Shown piece by piece: positions 8,005 to 15,496 of a DNA stretch of 35,878 bases (position 1 is its first letter; every line of letters starts with the position of its first letter). A model generated the notes under the pieces. The model saw only the letters and a program-made list of their open reading frames with translations, did not search any database and was not told the DNA's origin. Source of the stretch: Lachnospiraceae bacterium UBA7076 (GTDB lineage: Bacteria; Bacillota; Clostridia; Lachnospirales; Lachnospiraceae); the NCBI GenBank assembly GCA_002493625.1, contig DKZK01000017.1, positions 1-35,878 on the forward strand. The letters are read 5' to 3'. Position numbers and translations under genes: made by a program.

Positions 8005-8103
8005 CCATACATAGAAAAACCACCCCTAAACTTTGACCAGGAATGGGGTAGTTTTTCTATCTAATCAGGTCAATCCACCTTGTGGGCGGTTGCTCATTTT
8101 TGT
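8005..8103 (-). ncRNA. Predicted antisense RNA antitoxin
   Basis: Transcription from the extended -10 promoter at 8110-8138 would give an RNA of about 95-100 nt that begins near 8103 and ends in the hairpin at 8011-8060, followed by T5 on this strand. It would be fully complementary to the 3' untranslated end of the toxin mRNA, the convergent 3'-overlap arrangement known for txpA/RatA. A 5' hairpin is predicted (CCGCC-CACAA-GGTGG). The ends are predicted, not measured. Confidence 0.6.
8011..8060. terminator. Bidirectional terminator shared by toxin mRNA and antisense RNA
   Basis: Arms 8011-8026 and 8045-8060 are complementary at 15 of 16 positions (the other is a G-U pair on one strand). The outer ends are A-rich/T-rich, so each strand reads hairpin followed by TTTTTCTAT. 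The loop is 18 nt and contains GGTCAA, complementary to a TTGACC earlier in the antisense RNA. Confidence 0.75.
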
Positions 8104-8109
8104 ATCTTT

Positions 8110-8138
8110 AATATAACATACTCACAATATCATTGCAA
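8110..8138 (-). promoter_or_regulatory. Promoter of the antisense RNA
   Basis: Minus strand: -35 TTGCAA (8133-8138), 17-nt spacer with extended TGT, -10 TATATT (8110-8115). It is slightly closer to consensus than the toxin promoter, as expected if the antitoxin is in excess. Confidence 0.6.
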
Positions 8139-8164
8139 TAAGAAAATTGGTTGGTAACGGGATA

Positions 8165-9076
8165 TCATAAAAGTATTTCCAACTGCAATTCAAACATGCC
8201 CTTATGACATTCAGCACAAACCTTATATCCCAGCCGCTCCGCCATGCATTTCACCACATAAAGCCCAAGTCCGCTGCCCTCATTGCTTCTTGCATTTCCC
8301 CTGTAAAAAGGTTCAAATATACATTCTATATCAATGTCAGCCTCACTTGTCAGATCATTTTCAAATATTAAAATAACGGTCTCCATATTGGGGACAACCT
8401 TAATTCCCGCATAGCTCCTGACATATTTACGGATATTTGAAAAAAGATTTTCAACGATACGCCTGAGATAATGTTCATTTGTTTCAATAAAAATATCCTC
8501 CTCCGGCAGCCGGAAATCCGTCTGAAGTCCCTGCTCCTCCATCCAACCGTACTGCTGTAAAATACACTCTGACAAAAAATTGCCCAGATTAATCCGTGAC
8601 AGCTCCAGCTCCTCATCATTCGCCTCAAGGGAGGAAACTTCAAAAAAATCATCCGACAGCAGCTTGAGATATATTACCTTCCTCATGGCAATATTAAGAT
8701 ATTCCCTGTCCCTCTCCGATAAATCCTCACTTTTATCCAAGAGCTGCAAATATCCCGCTGCCGCTGTGAGGGGCGTCCTGAAATCATGGGAAATCCCTGC
8801 AATTACATTTTTGAGCTGTCTGCTGTCATTCTGATACTGCATGGATAGACACTTTGCCATTTCTGTATATTCATTCAGGATAATGGCAAGCTCCGTAATG
8901 TATTTATTAAAAAAATCCACCGTCACAGGCTGTCTTACATCCATATCCCTGCGTTTTTTCAAGACCTGAATAAAGCTCTTAATTTGACGCTTATACTGAC
9001 ATAGCGATATAGTCAGAAGCAGGGCTGCCCCAAGTAATATTATCACAAAAATGTACATTATTTTTCCACCCGTCAT
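8165..9076 (-). CDS. Sensor histidine kinase
   Basis: Kinase with one N-terminal membrane helix (about residues 7-27) and no visible extracellular domain. HisKA domain with phosphoacceptor H97 in GISHDFRTPLTAA, then an HATPase domain with the N-box (VENLFSNIRKY) and G2 motif GSGLGLYVVK. It is the last gene of the methyltransferase-regulator-ABC transporter-kinase group and probably phosphorylates the regulator at 10897-11595. The start is ambiguous: ATG 9076 (GGTGAG about 5 nt upstream) or ATG 9058 (GGGTGG about 7 nt upstream). Lack of a sensor domain suggests the membrane or the transporter provides the signal, as in lantibiotic or bacitracin response systems (inference). Confidence 0.88.
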   Translation of the reverse strand: MTGGKIMYIFVIILLGAALLLTISLCQYKRQIKSFIQVLKKRRDMDVRQPVTVDFFNKYITELAIILNEYTEMAKCLSMQYQNDSRQLKNVIAGISHDFRTPLTAAAGYLQLLDKSEDLSERDREYLNIAMRKVIYLKLLSDDFFEVSSLEANDEELELSRINLGNFLSECILQQYGWMEEQGLQTDFRLPEEDIFIETNEHYLRRIVENLFSNIRKYVRSYAGIKVVPNMETVILIFENDLTSEADIDIECIFEPFYRGNARSNEGSGLGLYVVKCMAERLGYKVCAECHKGMFELQLEILL

Positions 9077-9132
9077 TTTAACTCACCAATAAATACATTA
9101 CCCGTCCATCGTTTTAACTCGCCTTAATAATT

Positions 9133-9876
9133 CTACTGATACAGCTTCCTTTTCATTCTTACACAGGAAAGAACATACCAGACAGCCGCCTCAATCAGCA
9201 TTCCGAAAACTGTGGCAAATATGAGATGACCGGTAACTCTCACTTCACAATTTAGTATTGCGCTCAACTGACCTATAATAAACCAATCCCTGATTCTTGT
9301 ACTTATTTCCCCGGAAAAATTGCCAAACAGCATGATACAGAAAAGAACCAGTGAATCAAACATTATAAATCTCAAATACGACAATACAGAAGCTGCAATA
9401 TGCTGAAAGGTTGTAGTAATCAATACGCCCATACTGCATACGTGAAAAAATATAACAGCCAGCAATATAAAGCGCAACGGCAATTGCATGACATATCCTG
9501 CTCCGTTTCTCATTCCAATAACAAGCCAGTATATATCCAAAACCAGGGAACTTATTACGGTTACAAAACCTGCGCTGACAAATACCTTACTTAACAATAT
9601 TGCCCATATTTTATTTCCTGCCATTACCTCATAATAGGCAATTTTACTCGTATAAGATGTACCTATCATAACAGCGGATAATATCGAAAGGCAACATATA
9701 ATAAAAATATAGCTTTCCACGGATTCACTTAAATCCTGTGCCAGACTACCCCTGCCCACATCAGAAATCTGATAATGTACAAATACAACACCGACAATAC
9801 CTACGAAAAATAACCACTTCATCAATTCGGAAGAATGTTTCAGCCTGTACCATTCTGCTTTCATCAAACGACCCAT
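9133..9876 (-). CDS. ABC-2 type transporter permease
   Basis: Integral membrane subunit with about six hydrophobic segments spread over 247 aa, the size of lantibiotic-immunity or bacitracin-type permeases. Start: the open frame extends to 9933, but the ATG at 9876 follows the ATPase stop by one base and has GGTGAG 4 nt upstream, giving MGRLMKAEWYRLKHS, a typical start of this family (cytoplasmic amphipathic segment then helix 1). It pairs with the ATPase at 9878-10813. Substrate is unknown; export of, or immunity to, a membrane-active peptide is likely from context. Confidence 0.86.
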   Translation of the reverse strand: MGRLMKAEWYRLKHSSELMKWLFFVGIVGVVFVHYQISDVGRGSLAQDLSESVESYIFIICCLSILSAVMIGTSYTSKIAYYEVMAGNKIWAILLSKVFVSAGFVTVISSLVLDIYWLVIGMRNGAGYVMQLPLRFILLAVIFFHVCSMGVLITTTFQHIAASVLSYLRFIMFDSLVLFCIMLFGNFSGEISTRIRDWFIIGQLSAILNCEVRVTGHLIFATVFGMLIEAAVWYVLSCVRMKRKLYQ

Positions 9877-9877
9877 G

Positions 9878-10813
9878 CTACTCACCATCCTTTCGCTGAT
9901 TTCCTGACACCTTAGACAAATAATATTCCTCAAGATTTTCGCCCTCCACGACCAGCTTTGTCAGAATAAGCCCGCTGTCCGTAATGGTTTTTGAAACCTT
10001 TTCCAATTCATCCAGCCGCTCATACAGGTGAATTTCGTCGTGCTCCACCACCTTGTATTTTGTTACATTCAGTTTTTGCTCCAATATCGTTGATGTGAAA
10101 TTAATATCATTTGTTCTTATGGCAGCATAGCTTCTGCATTTTTCCTTTAATTCCTCCGATGAAAGACTATCCACCAGCCTGCCCTCATTGATAATGGCAA
10201 AATCCGTACACAGCTCTGACAGCTCCGACAGCAGATGACTGGAAATGAGAATAGTCATTCCCTGCTCCGCGCACAGCTTTTTTAACATATTTCTTACATC
10301 TACAATTCCCTCCGGGTCCAGTCCGTTTACCGGCTCGTCCAAAACCATAATTTCCGGTTCCGGCAGTAACGCCATCCCAATTCCAAGACGCTGCCGCATG
10401 CCAAGAGAAAAATGCTTCACCTGCTTCTTTCCCGTATCAGCCAGCCCTGCAAAATCCAAAACCTGAGAAATCCGTCTCTCATCTGCCACTCCACGCACAT
10501 ATCGTATATACTGCATATTTTGCCATGCGGTCATACTTCCATCCAGATACGGCGCTTCAAGCATAAAGCTTATCCGCGACCTTTCTTCATCGGGATTTTC
10601 AAAGTTTTCAAAAAACCCGATTTTTCCACCGGTCTGCGCAGTCAGCCCCGCCATAATTTTCATAATTGTGGTTTTTCCTGCGCCATTGGGTCCGATTAAG
10701 CCGTAAATATGTCCTTTATCAATCGTTAAGCTCACATTATCTACGGCGGTTTTCAAAGTCTTGCCACGCCCATACAGCTTCGTGAGATTTTCCACCTGTA
10801 AAACATGTCCCAT
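9878..10813 (-). CDS. ABC transporter ATPase (antibiotic/lantibiotic-type)
   Basis: ATP-binding subunit of the BcrA/LanF-like class. Walker A GPNGAGKTT (42-50), signature FSLGMRQ, Walker B IMVLDEPVNGLDPEG, switch histidine in ISSHLLSELSEL. About 100 residues follow the ATPase core, as usual for drug-export ATPases. AAAGGAGGAGAAAGG precedes the ATG. The 83-bp gap upstream holds three CTTAAC direct repeats that are probable binding sites of the neighbouring regulator. Its stop is one base from the permease start. Confidence 0.92.
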   Translation of the reverse strand: MGHVLQVENLTKLYGRGKTLKTAVDNVSLTIDKGHIYGLIGPNGAGKTTIMKIMAGLTAQTGGKIGFFENFENPDEERSRISFMLEAPYLDGSMTAWQNMQYIRYVRGVADERRISQVLDFAGLADTGKKQVKHFSLGMRQRLGIGMALLPEPEIMVLDEPVNGLDPEGIVDVRNMLKKLCAEQGMTILISSHLLSELSELCTDFAIINEGRLVDSLSSEELKEKCRSYAAIRTNDINFTSTILEQKLNVTKYKVVEHDEIHLYERLDELEKVSKTITDSGLILTKLVVEGENLEEYYLSKVSGNQRKDGE

Positions 10814-10845
10814 AACCTTTCTCCTCCTTTTTATGCTTTAAAACC

Positions 10846-10901
10846 ATCCTACAACCCTGTTCTAAAGAAATAGTTAAGAAAATGGTTAAGAAAAAGTTAA
10901 G
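10846..10901 (-). promoter_or_regulatory. Three CTTAAC direct repeats and weak promoter ahead of the ABC genes
   Basis: Minus strand CTTAAC at 10896-10901, 10885-10890 and 10873-10878, spaced 11 and 12 bp, i.e. one helical turn, the pattern bound by OmpR-family dimers. The first repeat overlaps the regulator's stop codon. A -10-like TAGGAT lies at 10846-10851, so the last repeat covers the -35 position, as at activator-dependent promoters. Confidence 0.55.
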
Positions 10902-11595
10902 TCACTTCTTTCCGCTTCAGACGGTAGCCCATACCCCATATAGTCTCAATGTATTCTTCCTCTCCGGCATACTGCTTTATCTTGTTTCGCAAATTACTCA
11001 TGTGCACCTTCAGAGTGCTGTCCTCATTATAAAATGGCTCATTCCAGGCACTTTCAAACAAATTAGCCTTTGAAAAAAGCTTTGTTGGATTTTTTAAAAG
11101 CAGCTCCAAAATCATAAACTCCTTGCTTGTGAGAGCAAGTGTATGCCCTTCCAATGTCACCGTTCCTGACGTACAATCCATAACCATGTTTTTATAGCGT
11201 ATCTTCTCCTGCGTTTCTGCTGCGGATTCCTTTTTACTTCTTCGAAGAACCGCCTCTATCCTCACAACGACCTCGTCCAAATCAAAAGGCTTGGATATAT
11301 AATCGTCCGCTCCCATGCGTATAATATCAATCTTTGTCTGCACCGTATTTTTTGCCGATATGACAATAACCGGAATTTCCGAAAACTCTCTCAGCTTTTT
11401 CAGTACCATATCTCCGCTTCTCATAGGCAGCATAAGGTCAAGCAGCACAAGGTCTATTTCTGTTTTTTCGCGAAGCAAATCCAGCGCCGCAAGCCCATTT
11501 TGGGCGCTTAACACCTCATAGCCCTGTAACTGCAAATATTCACATAACAATCGGATAATTTCCTTATCATCTTCCACTACAAGTATCCTTGCCAT
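10897..11595 (-). CDS. OmpR-family response regulator
   Basis: Receiver domain (1-115) with acidic residues E8-D10, phosphoacceptor D53 (VLLDLMLPMRSGD) and lysine in ISKPFDLDE; winged-helix output domain (about 130-228) with LTSKEFMILELLL and the WGMGYRL end. It likely works with the kinase at 8165 and controls the ABC genes between them through the CTTAAC repeats. GAGGTGA precedes the ATG. Only 14 bp separate it from the upstream methyltransferase, so the two are probably co-transcribed. Confidence 0.92.
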   Translation of the reverse strand: MARILVVEDDKEIIRLLCEYLQLQGYEVLSAQNGLAALDLLREKTEIDLVLLDLMLPMRSGDMVLKKLREFSEIPVIVISAKNTVQTKIDIIRMGADDYISKPFDLDEVVVRIEAVLRRSKKESAAETQEKIRYKNMVMDCTSGTVTLEGHTLALTSKEFMILELLLKNPTKLFSKANLFESAWNEPFYNEDSTLKVHMSNLRNKIKQYAGEEEYIETIWGMGYRLKRKEVT

Positions 11596-11609
11596 TTGTT
11601 CACCTCAAA

Positions 11610-12230
11610 TCATATCCGGCTGAAATCTAACCGTACTAATTTCTTCCCATTCGGCAGCATATATTCTAAAGTTTTAATTATATTGTAATTTATTTCAAGC
11701 ATTATCCTCTTCAAAGTATGTTCTTCCATTTGATGGTGTACTTTTTCCAATCCGTCAAACACATGTAAATACGGGGAATCTGATACCCAGTTATCCTCAA
11801 TATTGATTTGAATAATACAGGAAACATATTCCGGATTTGCCTGTTGGATTACTTTTTGGAAACATTCATAACCGATATATTCAACCAGCAAATTTGCAAT
11901 AACCATATCAGTTTTCGGTAGCTTATGGGCTTCATTCATCAAATTGATACATAAGCATTCCAAAATATCATTCAAATCTGAATATCTGTAAATAACTTCT
12001 TTCAAATAATCAGCATTGACGTCTACCCCATACACCCGCTCAAACTTATCCTTTGAAATATGTTCAAGACCATTGCCGCCCGCAATACCCAATATCATGA
12101 TATTTGAAACAGGATAATCATTAAACTGAGCCTTCATCATTTCATTCAAAGCCTGTAACTGCATAACAGAATCAAGCTTCATATGATTTTCATAATCTGC
12201 TAAAGAAATTTCTTCCCACGGATTTTTCAT
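11610..12230 (-). CDS. Class I SAM-dependent methyltransferase, substrate unknown
   Basis: Rossmann-type methyltransferase. Motif I reads MILGIAGGNGLEHI (residues about 45-58), followed by VYGVDVNADYL with the acidic residue that holds the SAM ribose, and later IVMANLL-like strand DMVIANLLVEYIG. The start ATG at 12230 gives the family-typical MKNPWEEISLADYENHM; an upstream ATG (12281) adds 17 unlikely residues. The ribosome binding site is weak (GAGAAG). It lies 14 bp before the response regulator and may belong to that operon, but nothing in the sequence shows the acceptor molecule. Confidence 0.82.
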   Translation of the reverse strand: MKNPWEEISLADYENHMKLDSVMQLQALNEMMKAQFNDYPVSNIMILGIAGGNGLEHISKDKFERVYGVDVNADYLKEVIYRYSDLNDILECLCINLMNEAHKLPKTDMVIANLLVEYIGYECFQKVIQQANPEYVSCIIQINIEDNWVSDSPYLHVFDGLEKVHHQMEEHTLKRIMLEINYNIIKTLEYMLPNGKKLVRLDFSRI

Positions 12231-12330
12231 TTGACTTCTCACTTTTCGATTTATATTTTTAATAGAATACCACAGCCACACTCATATTTCCATTTAATTT
12301 CTTCCTGCTTCACTCAGTTTTGCAAAATCA

Positions 12331-12376
12331 AGAGGCTGTCGCACTAAGAAAACAAATTCTTATTGCGACAGCCTCT
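12331..12376 (-). terminator. Strong hairpin terminator after the DUF6033-like gene
   Basis: Arms 12331-12350 and 12357-12376 match at 19 of 20 positions with a 6-nt loop. The arm contains GGCTGTCGCAATAAG, which recurs after the last gene of the window (35805) and partly after the chemoreceptor (56-46). The T tract is short on both strands. Confidence 0.7.
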
Positions 12377-12398
12377 TTACTCTGTACATATGTATTTT

Positions 12399-13538
12399 TT
12401 ATACTTTTAAGTCCAGATTAACTCCAACCTGCACCTGTTCCTTTTTATCTGATTTCCCTGTATTATCCTCCTCTATCGCCACAAGCAAAGCTTTAAATTC
12501 AGCGTCATCCACGTAAATCATGCCATCACCCGCGGCTGCCATTTCAATTTTTTCACTTAAAAGCTTTTCAGCCTTACTTGTACCCGCCATATCCTCTGTT
12601 TTGTCTTTTATTTCTGTTTTATCTTCTGTCTCTGCCTTTTCTTCTATTTCCGCTTTTTCCTCTGCCTTTGCCTCCAGCGTTTCTTCTAATTCCTCTTTCT
12701 TCTTTATGGCATTTTCTTTTTGTTTTTCCAGAAGCTTTTCGGCGTTCTCCCGTCTTTCCTTGCGAAGCTTGTCACTTAAGTTTAACATATAATCATTTCG
12801 AGTCATTGCTATATGACAGTAGTTTCCGTTTTCGTCTATATAGCTATGCCGGTATACCGTCGTCCAGCCGGTAGCTTTATTAAAGGCTTCCGCTGTTTTT
12901 TCCATCTTTTCAACGCCTGCAATCAGCTCCTTCATCTTTTTTTCCAACTCCGGATCCTTCTGCATTTTCTCTAACAGCTTCGGATTGATTGTCAATGTCT
13001 TGCCGCTTTTATCTCCCGCCGGGCTAAAGCCGGTCCGGAATTCCACACTTGGCGCAAGCTTTTTCAATTTATTAAAGTAATCCGTTCCGGATATTTCTTT
13101 ATTTCCCGCCTTCGCCGACAGCCTTGTAAGTTCTTCGGAAATCATCCCGGCAACATCCATATTACGTGTTGCTCTTTGAAATGCTTTAGCCAGCCCGTTT
13201 ATTTCTTCTTCCATCGTCATTTTGCGGTAGCCTGTTTCAGACGCTTTATCTTCTACATAACGCTCCCTTGTGCCATTCTCATATCCATGCACAATCTCAT
13301 CATAAAGCTTTTTGTAAGCTCTGGCATAATCCTCCCGTTTATTTGAAGCGCTGTATATACCATAGCTTCCTCTCTGCTTTTTCAGTTTTTCCGTTTCCTT
13401 TGCCAGCTCATTTCCATAATAATTTACATTCAAAGCATCCGCCGCCTGCTTTGCCTGCCTGATTATAGCTTGTTTCGCACCTTCTGTCATGCCCTGTGAC
13501 ACATAGTTGCTGTAGTTGTTTGAAATTTCCATTCCCAT
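12399..13538 (-). CDS. DUF6033-like protein of unknown function
   Basis: A cytoplasmic, highly charged protein (about 379 aa) without signal peptide or membrane helix. The N-terminus (MGMEISNNYSNYVS) and the following helical region (residues 15-150) fit the DUF6033 family common in Lachnospiraceae. A Lys/Glu/Ala-rich segment (about 260-325) with KAEEKAEIEEKAETEDK repeats is probably coiled-coil or disordered, and the end (about 340-379) is a separate small motif. No catalytic motif is seen. Start: GGAGG sits 2 nt from the ATG at 13544 but 8 nt from the one at 13538, so 13538 is chosen. The strong terminator follows. Its role is not known. Confidence 0.75.
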   Translation of the reverse strand: MGMEISNNYSNYVSQGMTEGAKQAIIRQAKQAADALNVNYYGNELAKETEKLKKQRGSYGIYSASNKREDYARAYKKLYDEIVHGYENGTRERYVEDKASETGYRKMTMEEEINGLAKAFQRATRNMDVAGMISEELTRLSAKAGNKEISGTDYFNKLKKLAPSVEFRTGFSPAGDKSGKTLTINPKLLEKMQKDPELEKKMKELIAGVEKMEKTAEAFNKATGWTTVYRHSYIDENGNYCHIAMTRNDYMLNLSDKLRKERRENAEKLLEKQKENAIKKKEELEETLEAKAEEKAEIEEKAETEDKTEIKDKTEDMAGTSKAEKLLSEKIEMAAAGDGMIYVDDAEFKALLVAIEEDNTGKSDKKEQVQVGVNLDLKV

Positions 13539-13586
13539 AATCATATCCTCCTTGATAAATTTGATTGAATTCCCTTTCTTATTTCT

Positions 13587-14831
13587 TTATAATTGTTTAC
13601 ATAATACATGCGCCCAATTTTTCATTATGCTTTCATAGGGTATCTGCACGATACTGTCCTTAGAACCTCTTTCATACATGCAGCCTTCCCCTGCGCCGCC
13701 CAGACCGGGCAGCTTGTAATAGCCGCCAAAGACGATATAAATATCCCCTTCCGCATTATTTTCACGCAGGAACACTTCAAATGCTTCACTGTCCACATAA
13801 ACATAGCTGTCATCATATGAAATCATTGTGCTCAGCTTTTCCGTATCATTTGAAATAATTGTGGCTTCCCCATCATAGCTCCCAACCATGATGTCATTGC
13901 TTTCACTATATCGGGCATAGGAATTGGCATGTATCACGAAAAATACAACCATCATTACCATAAGTGTAACAGCTCCCATTCCGATACACAGCCTTTTCCG
14001 ATACGGACGAAAGCCTGCGATTTCAGACATTCTTCTTTTAATATCCGTGAAGCCCCTTTCACCTGCATAGGTTGCCGTAGATGTTATTTCCTCATTTCCC
14101 AAACGAAGAACCTTTAAGCTTTTCAGTAATACCAGCCCATATTCATGTGCAGATTTTCCACTATTTTGTATACACACCCGGTCACATATATCCTCCATAT
14201 CTGTCTGCAGGTATTTCCTGAAAACAGTCAGGAACGGATTTACCCATAAGAGACATCGCAGTATATCCCACGTAAATCCATACCATAAATGTCCCAGACG
14301 GATATGTGTTTTTTCATGCTGTATAATAGCCATTAATTCGTTTTTTCCGTAGCTGTCCAGCATGATTTGCGGCAGAACAATCTTAGGTTTTAGAAAACCC
14401 GATGTAAACGGTGTAACATTCATATCCGTAATATGCAGCTGTGTCCCTTCAAAAGCAGATGTTTTCATCCCTGCAACAATTTTCGAAAGATGCCTGCGTT
14501 TTCCAAATATACAGAAAGCAGTCACAAAAATACCTGCTATGTAAATATAGTCAAACCATGTATTTTTCATGGTTCCGTATGTCATTCGCCAAGTCAGCTT
14601 AACCACTGCTTCATTTTCATAAAACAGCTTTAGCTTTCCCAGAAATGGTATAAACAGGAACCATGTCCATAACATTCCTCTTAAAAAGACTGTTTTTGAA
14701 AAGAATACCTTGCGGAGCAAAATTACAAACAAGATAAGTACAAATGAAAAAACCGCGCAACGCACAAGCTGAGTTGTAAAATAAACTGCGCAAAATTTTA
14801 TGACACCGCCAAGCTGTGAGCAGTCAGACAT
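13587..14831 (-). CDS. BlaR1/MecR1-like M56 membrane metallopeptidase
   Basis: Membrane-embedded zinc protease that typically destroys a BlaI-type repressor when a signal is sensed. Four membrane helices are expected (about 20-40, 48-66, 93-110 and 285-305) with the zinc site H172-E-K-T-H176 in the cytoplasmic loop. The extracytoplasmic C-terminus is only about 110 residues and has no penicillin-binding SxxK/SxN signature, so this is not a beta-lactam receptor. ATG 14831 has GAGGGGTGA 5 nt upstream; a GTG at 14840 overlaps the BlaI-like stop. It is coupled to the repressor gene. The inducing signal is unknown. Confidence 0.9.
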   Translation of the reverse strand: MSDCSQLGGVIKFCAVYFTTQLVRCAVFSFVLILFVILLRKVFFSKTVFLRGMLWTWFLFIPFLGKLKLFYENEAVVKLTWRMTYGTMKNTWFDYIYIAGIFVTAFCIFGKRRHLSKIVAGMKTSAFEGTQLHITDMNVTPFTSGFLKPKIVLPQIMLDSYGKNELMAIIQHEKTHIRLGHLWYGFTWDILRCLLWVNPFLTVFRKYLQTDMEDICDRVCIQNSGKSAHEYGLVLLKSLKVLRLGNEEITSTATYAGERGFTDIKRRMSEIAGFRPYRKRLCIGMGAVTLMVMMVVFFVIHANSYARYSESNDIMVGSYDGEATIISNDTEKLSTMISYDDSYVYVDSEAFEVFLRENNAEGDIYIVFGGYYKLPGLGGAGEGCMYERGSKDSIVQIPYESIMKNWAHVLCKQL

Positions 14832-14836
14832 AGCAG

Positions 14837-15250
14837 TCACCCCTCTTTATCCGGAGATTGAATCCCCTGCTCTTTGCTGTTCTCCAAAATTTCCTCCAGC
14901 TCCTTTATCTGTTCGTCCGTCAAAACAAAGCTCTGCAGCAATGCCGCCATTGCGCTCGTCCCGCTGCCGGAGAAATAGCTGTCAACAAACCGTCTGCTTT
15001 TTTCTTTCACACACGCGTCCTTTGATTTTTGCGCATAATAGTGATACACTCTGGAATCATGTGCATCTACCGTATAACCAAGCATATCTTTGCTGCTCAG
15101 ACGGTTCATCAGAACACGCACTGTTCTCTGTGACATATCCACAGACCCCTGCATTCTTTTATAAACCTCTGATGATGTCAGCGGTACATCACTCGCCCAA
15201 AGGACTTCCATAATCTGCCATTCACTTGGCGTAATTTCTTCCTTTTCCAT
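14837..15250 (-). CDS. BlaI/MecI-family transcriptional repressor
   Basis: Winged-helix repressor (137 aa): residues 1-75 form the DNA-binding domain (TPSEWQIMEVLW, then SQRTVRVLMNRL recognition region, then a VYHYYAQ wing), and the C-terminal helices form the dimer interface. It is paired with an M56 protease and should be cleaved or inactivated when that protease is triggered. Start at ATG 15250 with AAAGG upstream; a GTG at 15268 is possible. An extended palindrome upstream (15293-15325) is a likely autoregulatory operator. No beta-lactamase or mecA-like gene is adjacent, so the regulated target outside this pair is unknown. Confidence 0.9.
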   Translation of the reverse strand: MEKEEITPSEWQIMEVLWASDVPLTSSEVYKRMQGSVDMSQRTVRVLMNRLSSKDMLGYTVDAHDSRVYHYYAQKSKDACVKEKSRRFVDSYFSGSGTSAMAALLQSFVLTDEQIKELEEILENSKEQGIQSPDKEG

Positions 15251-15292
15251 ATTCCGCAATCCTTTCACCTTGTATTGTTAATGTATATATCG

Positions 15293-15325
15293 GTCAATAG
15301 TCGTTAATGATTAACATTCGTTGAC
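15293..15325. promoter_or_regulatory. Palindromic operator upstream of the BlaI-like gene
   Basis: A 13-bp palindrome GTTAATGATTAAC (15303-15315) is flanked symmetrically by GTCAA (15293-15297) and TTGAC (15321-15325). A half-site GTTAATG recurs at 15277-15283, between operator and gene. It differs from the classical TACAnnTGTA BlaI/MecI box but sits where self-repression would act. Confidence 0.55.
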
Positions 15326-15496
15326 GATTTTGTTATAATTTTACATTTTTAATGCAAAATACATCACTTTTTCTCCGTAATATGACTGATGGCACAGAAA
15401 GATTGCGTCACAAAAAATCGGCAGCATATCTGACGCCAACCGGCATCAGACATACTACCGTCCATACAGGGATAAGCCTCTTACAGCTTTCTTTCC

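Noticed and set aside
15429..15450. Hairpin TCTGACGCC-AACC-GGCATCAGA as terminator of the surface-protein gene
   Set aside because: The T run is 13 nt away from the stem on the minus strand; too weak to call.
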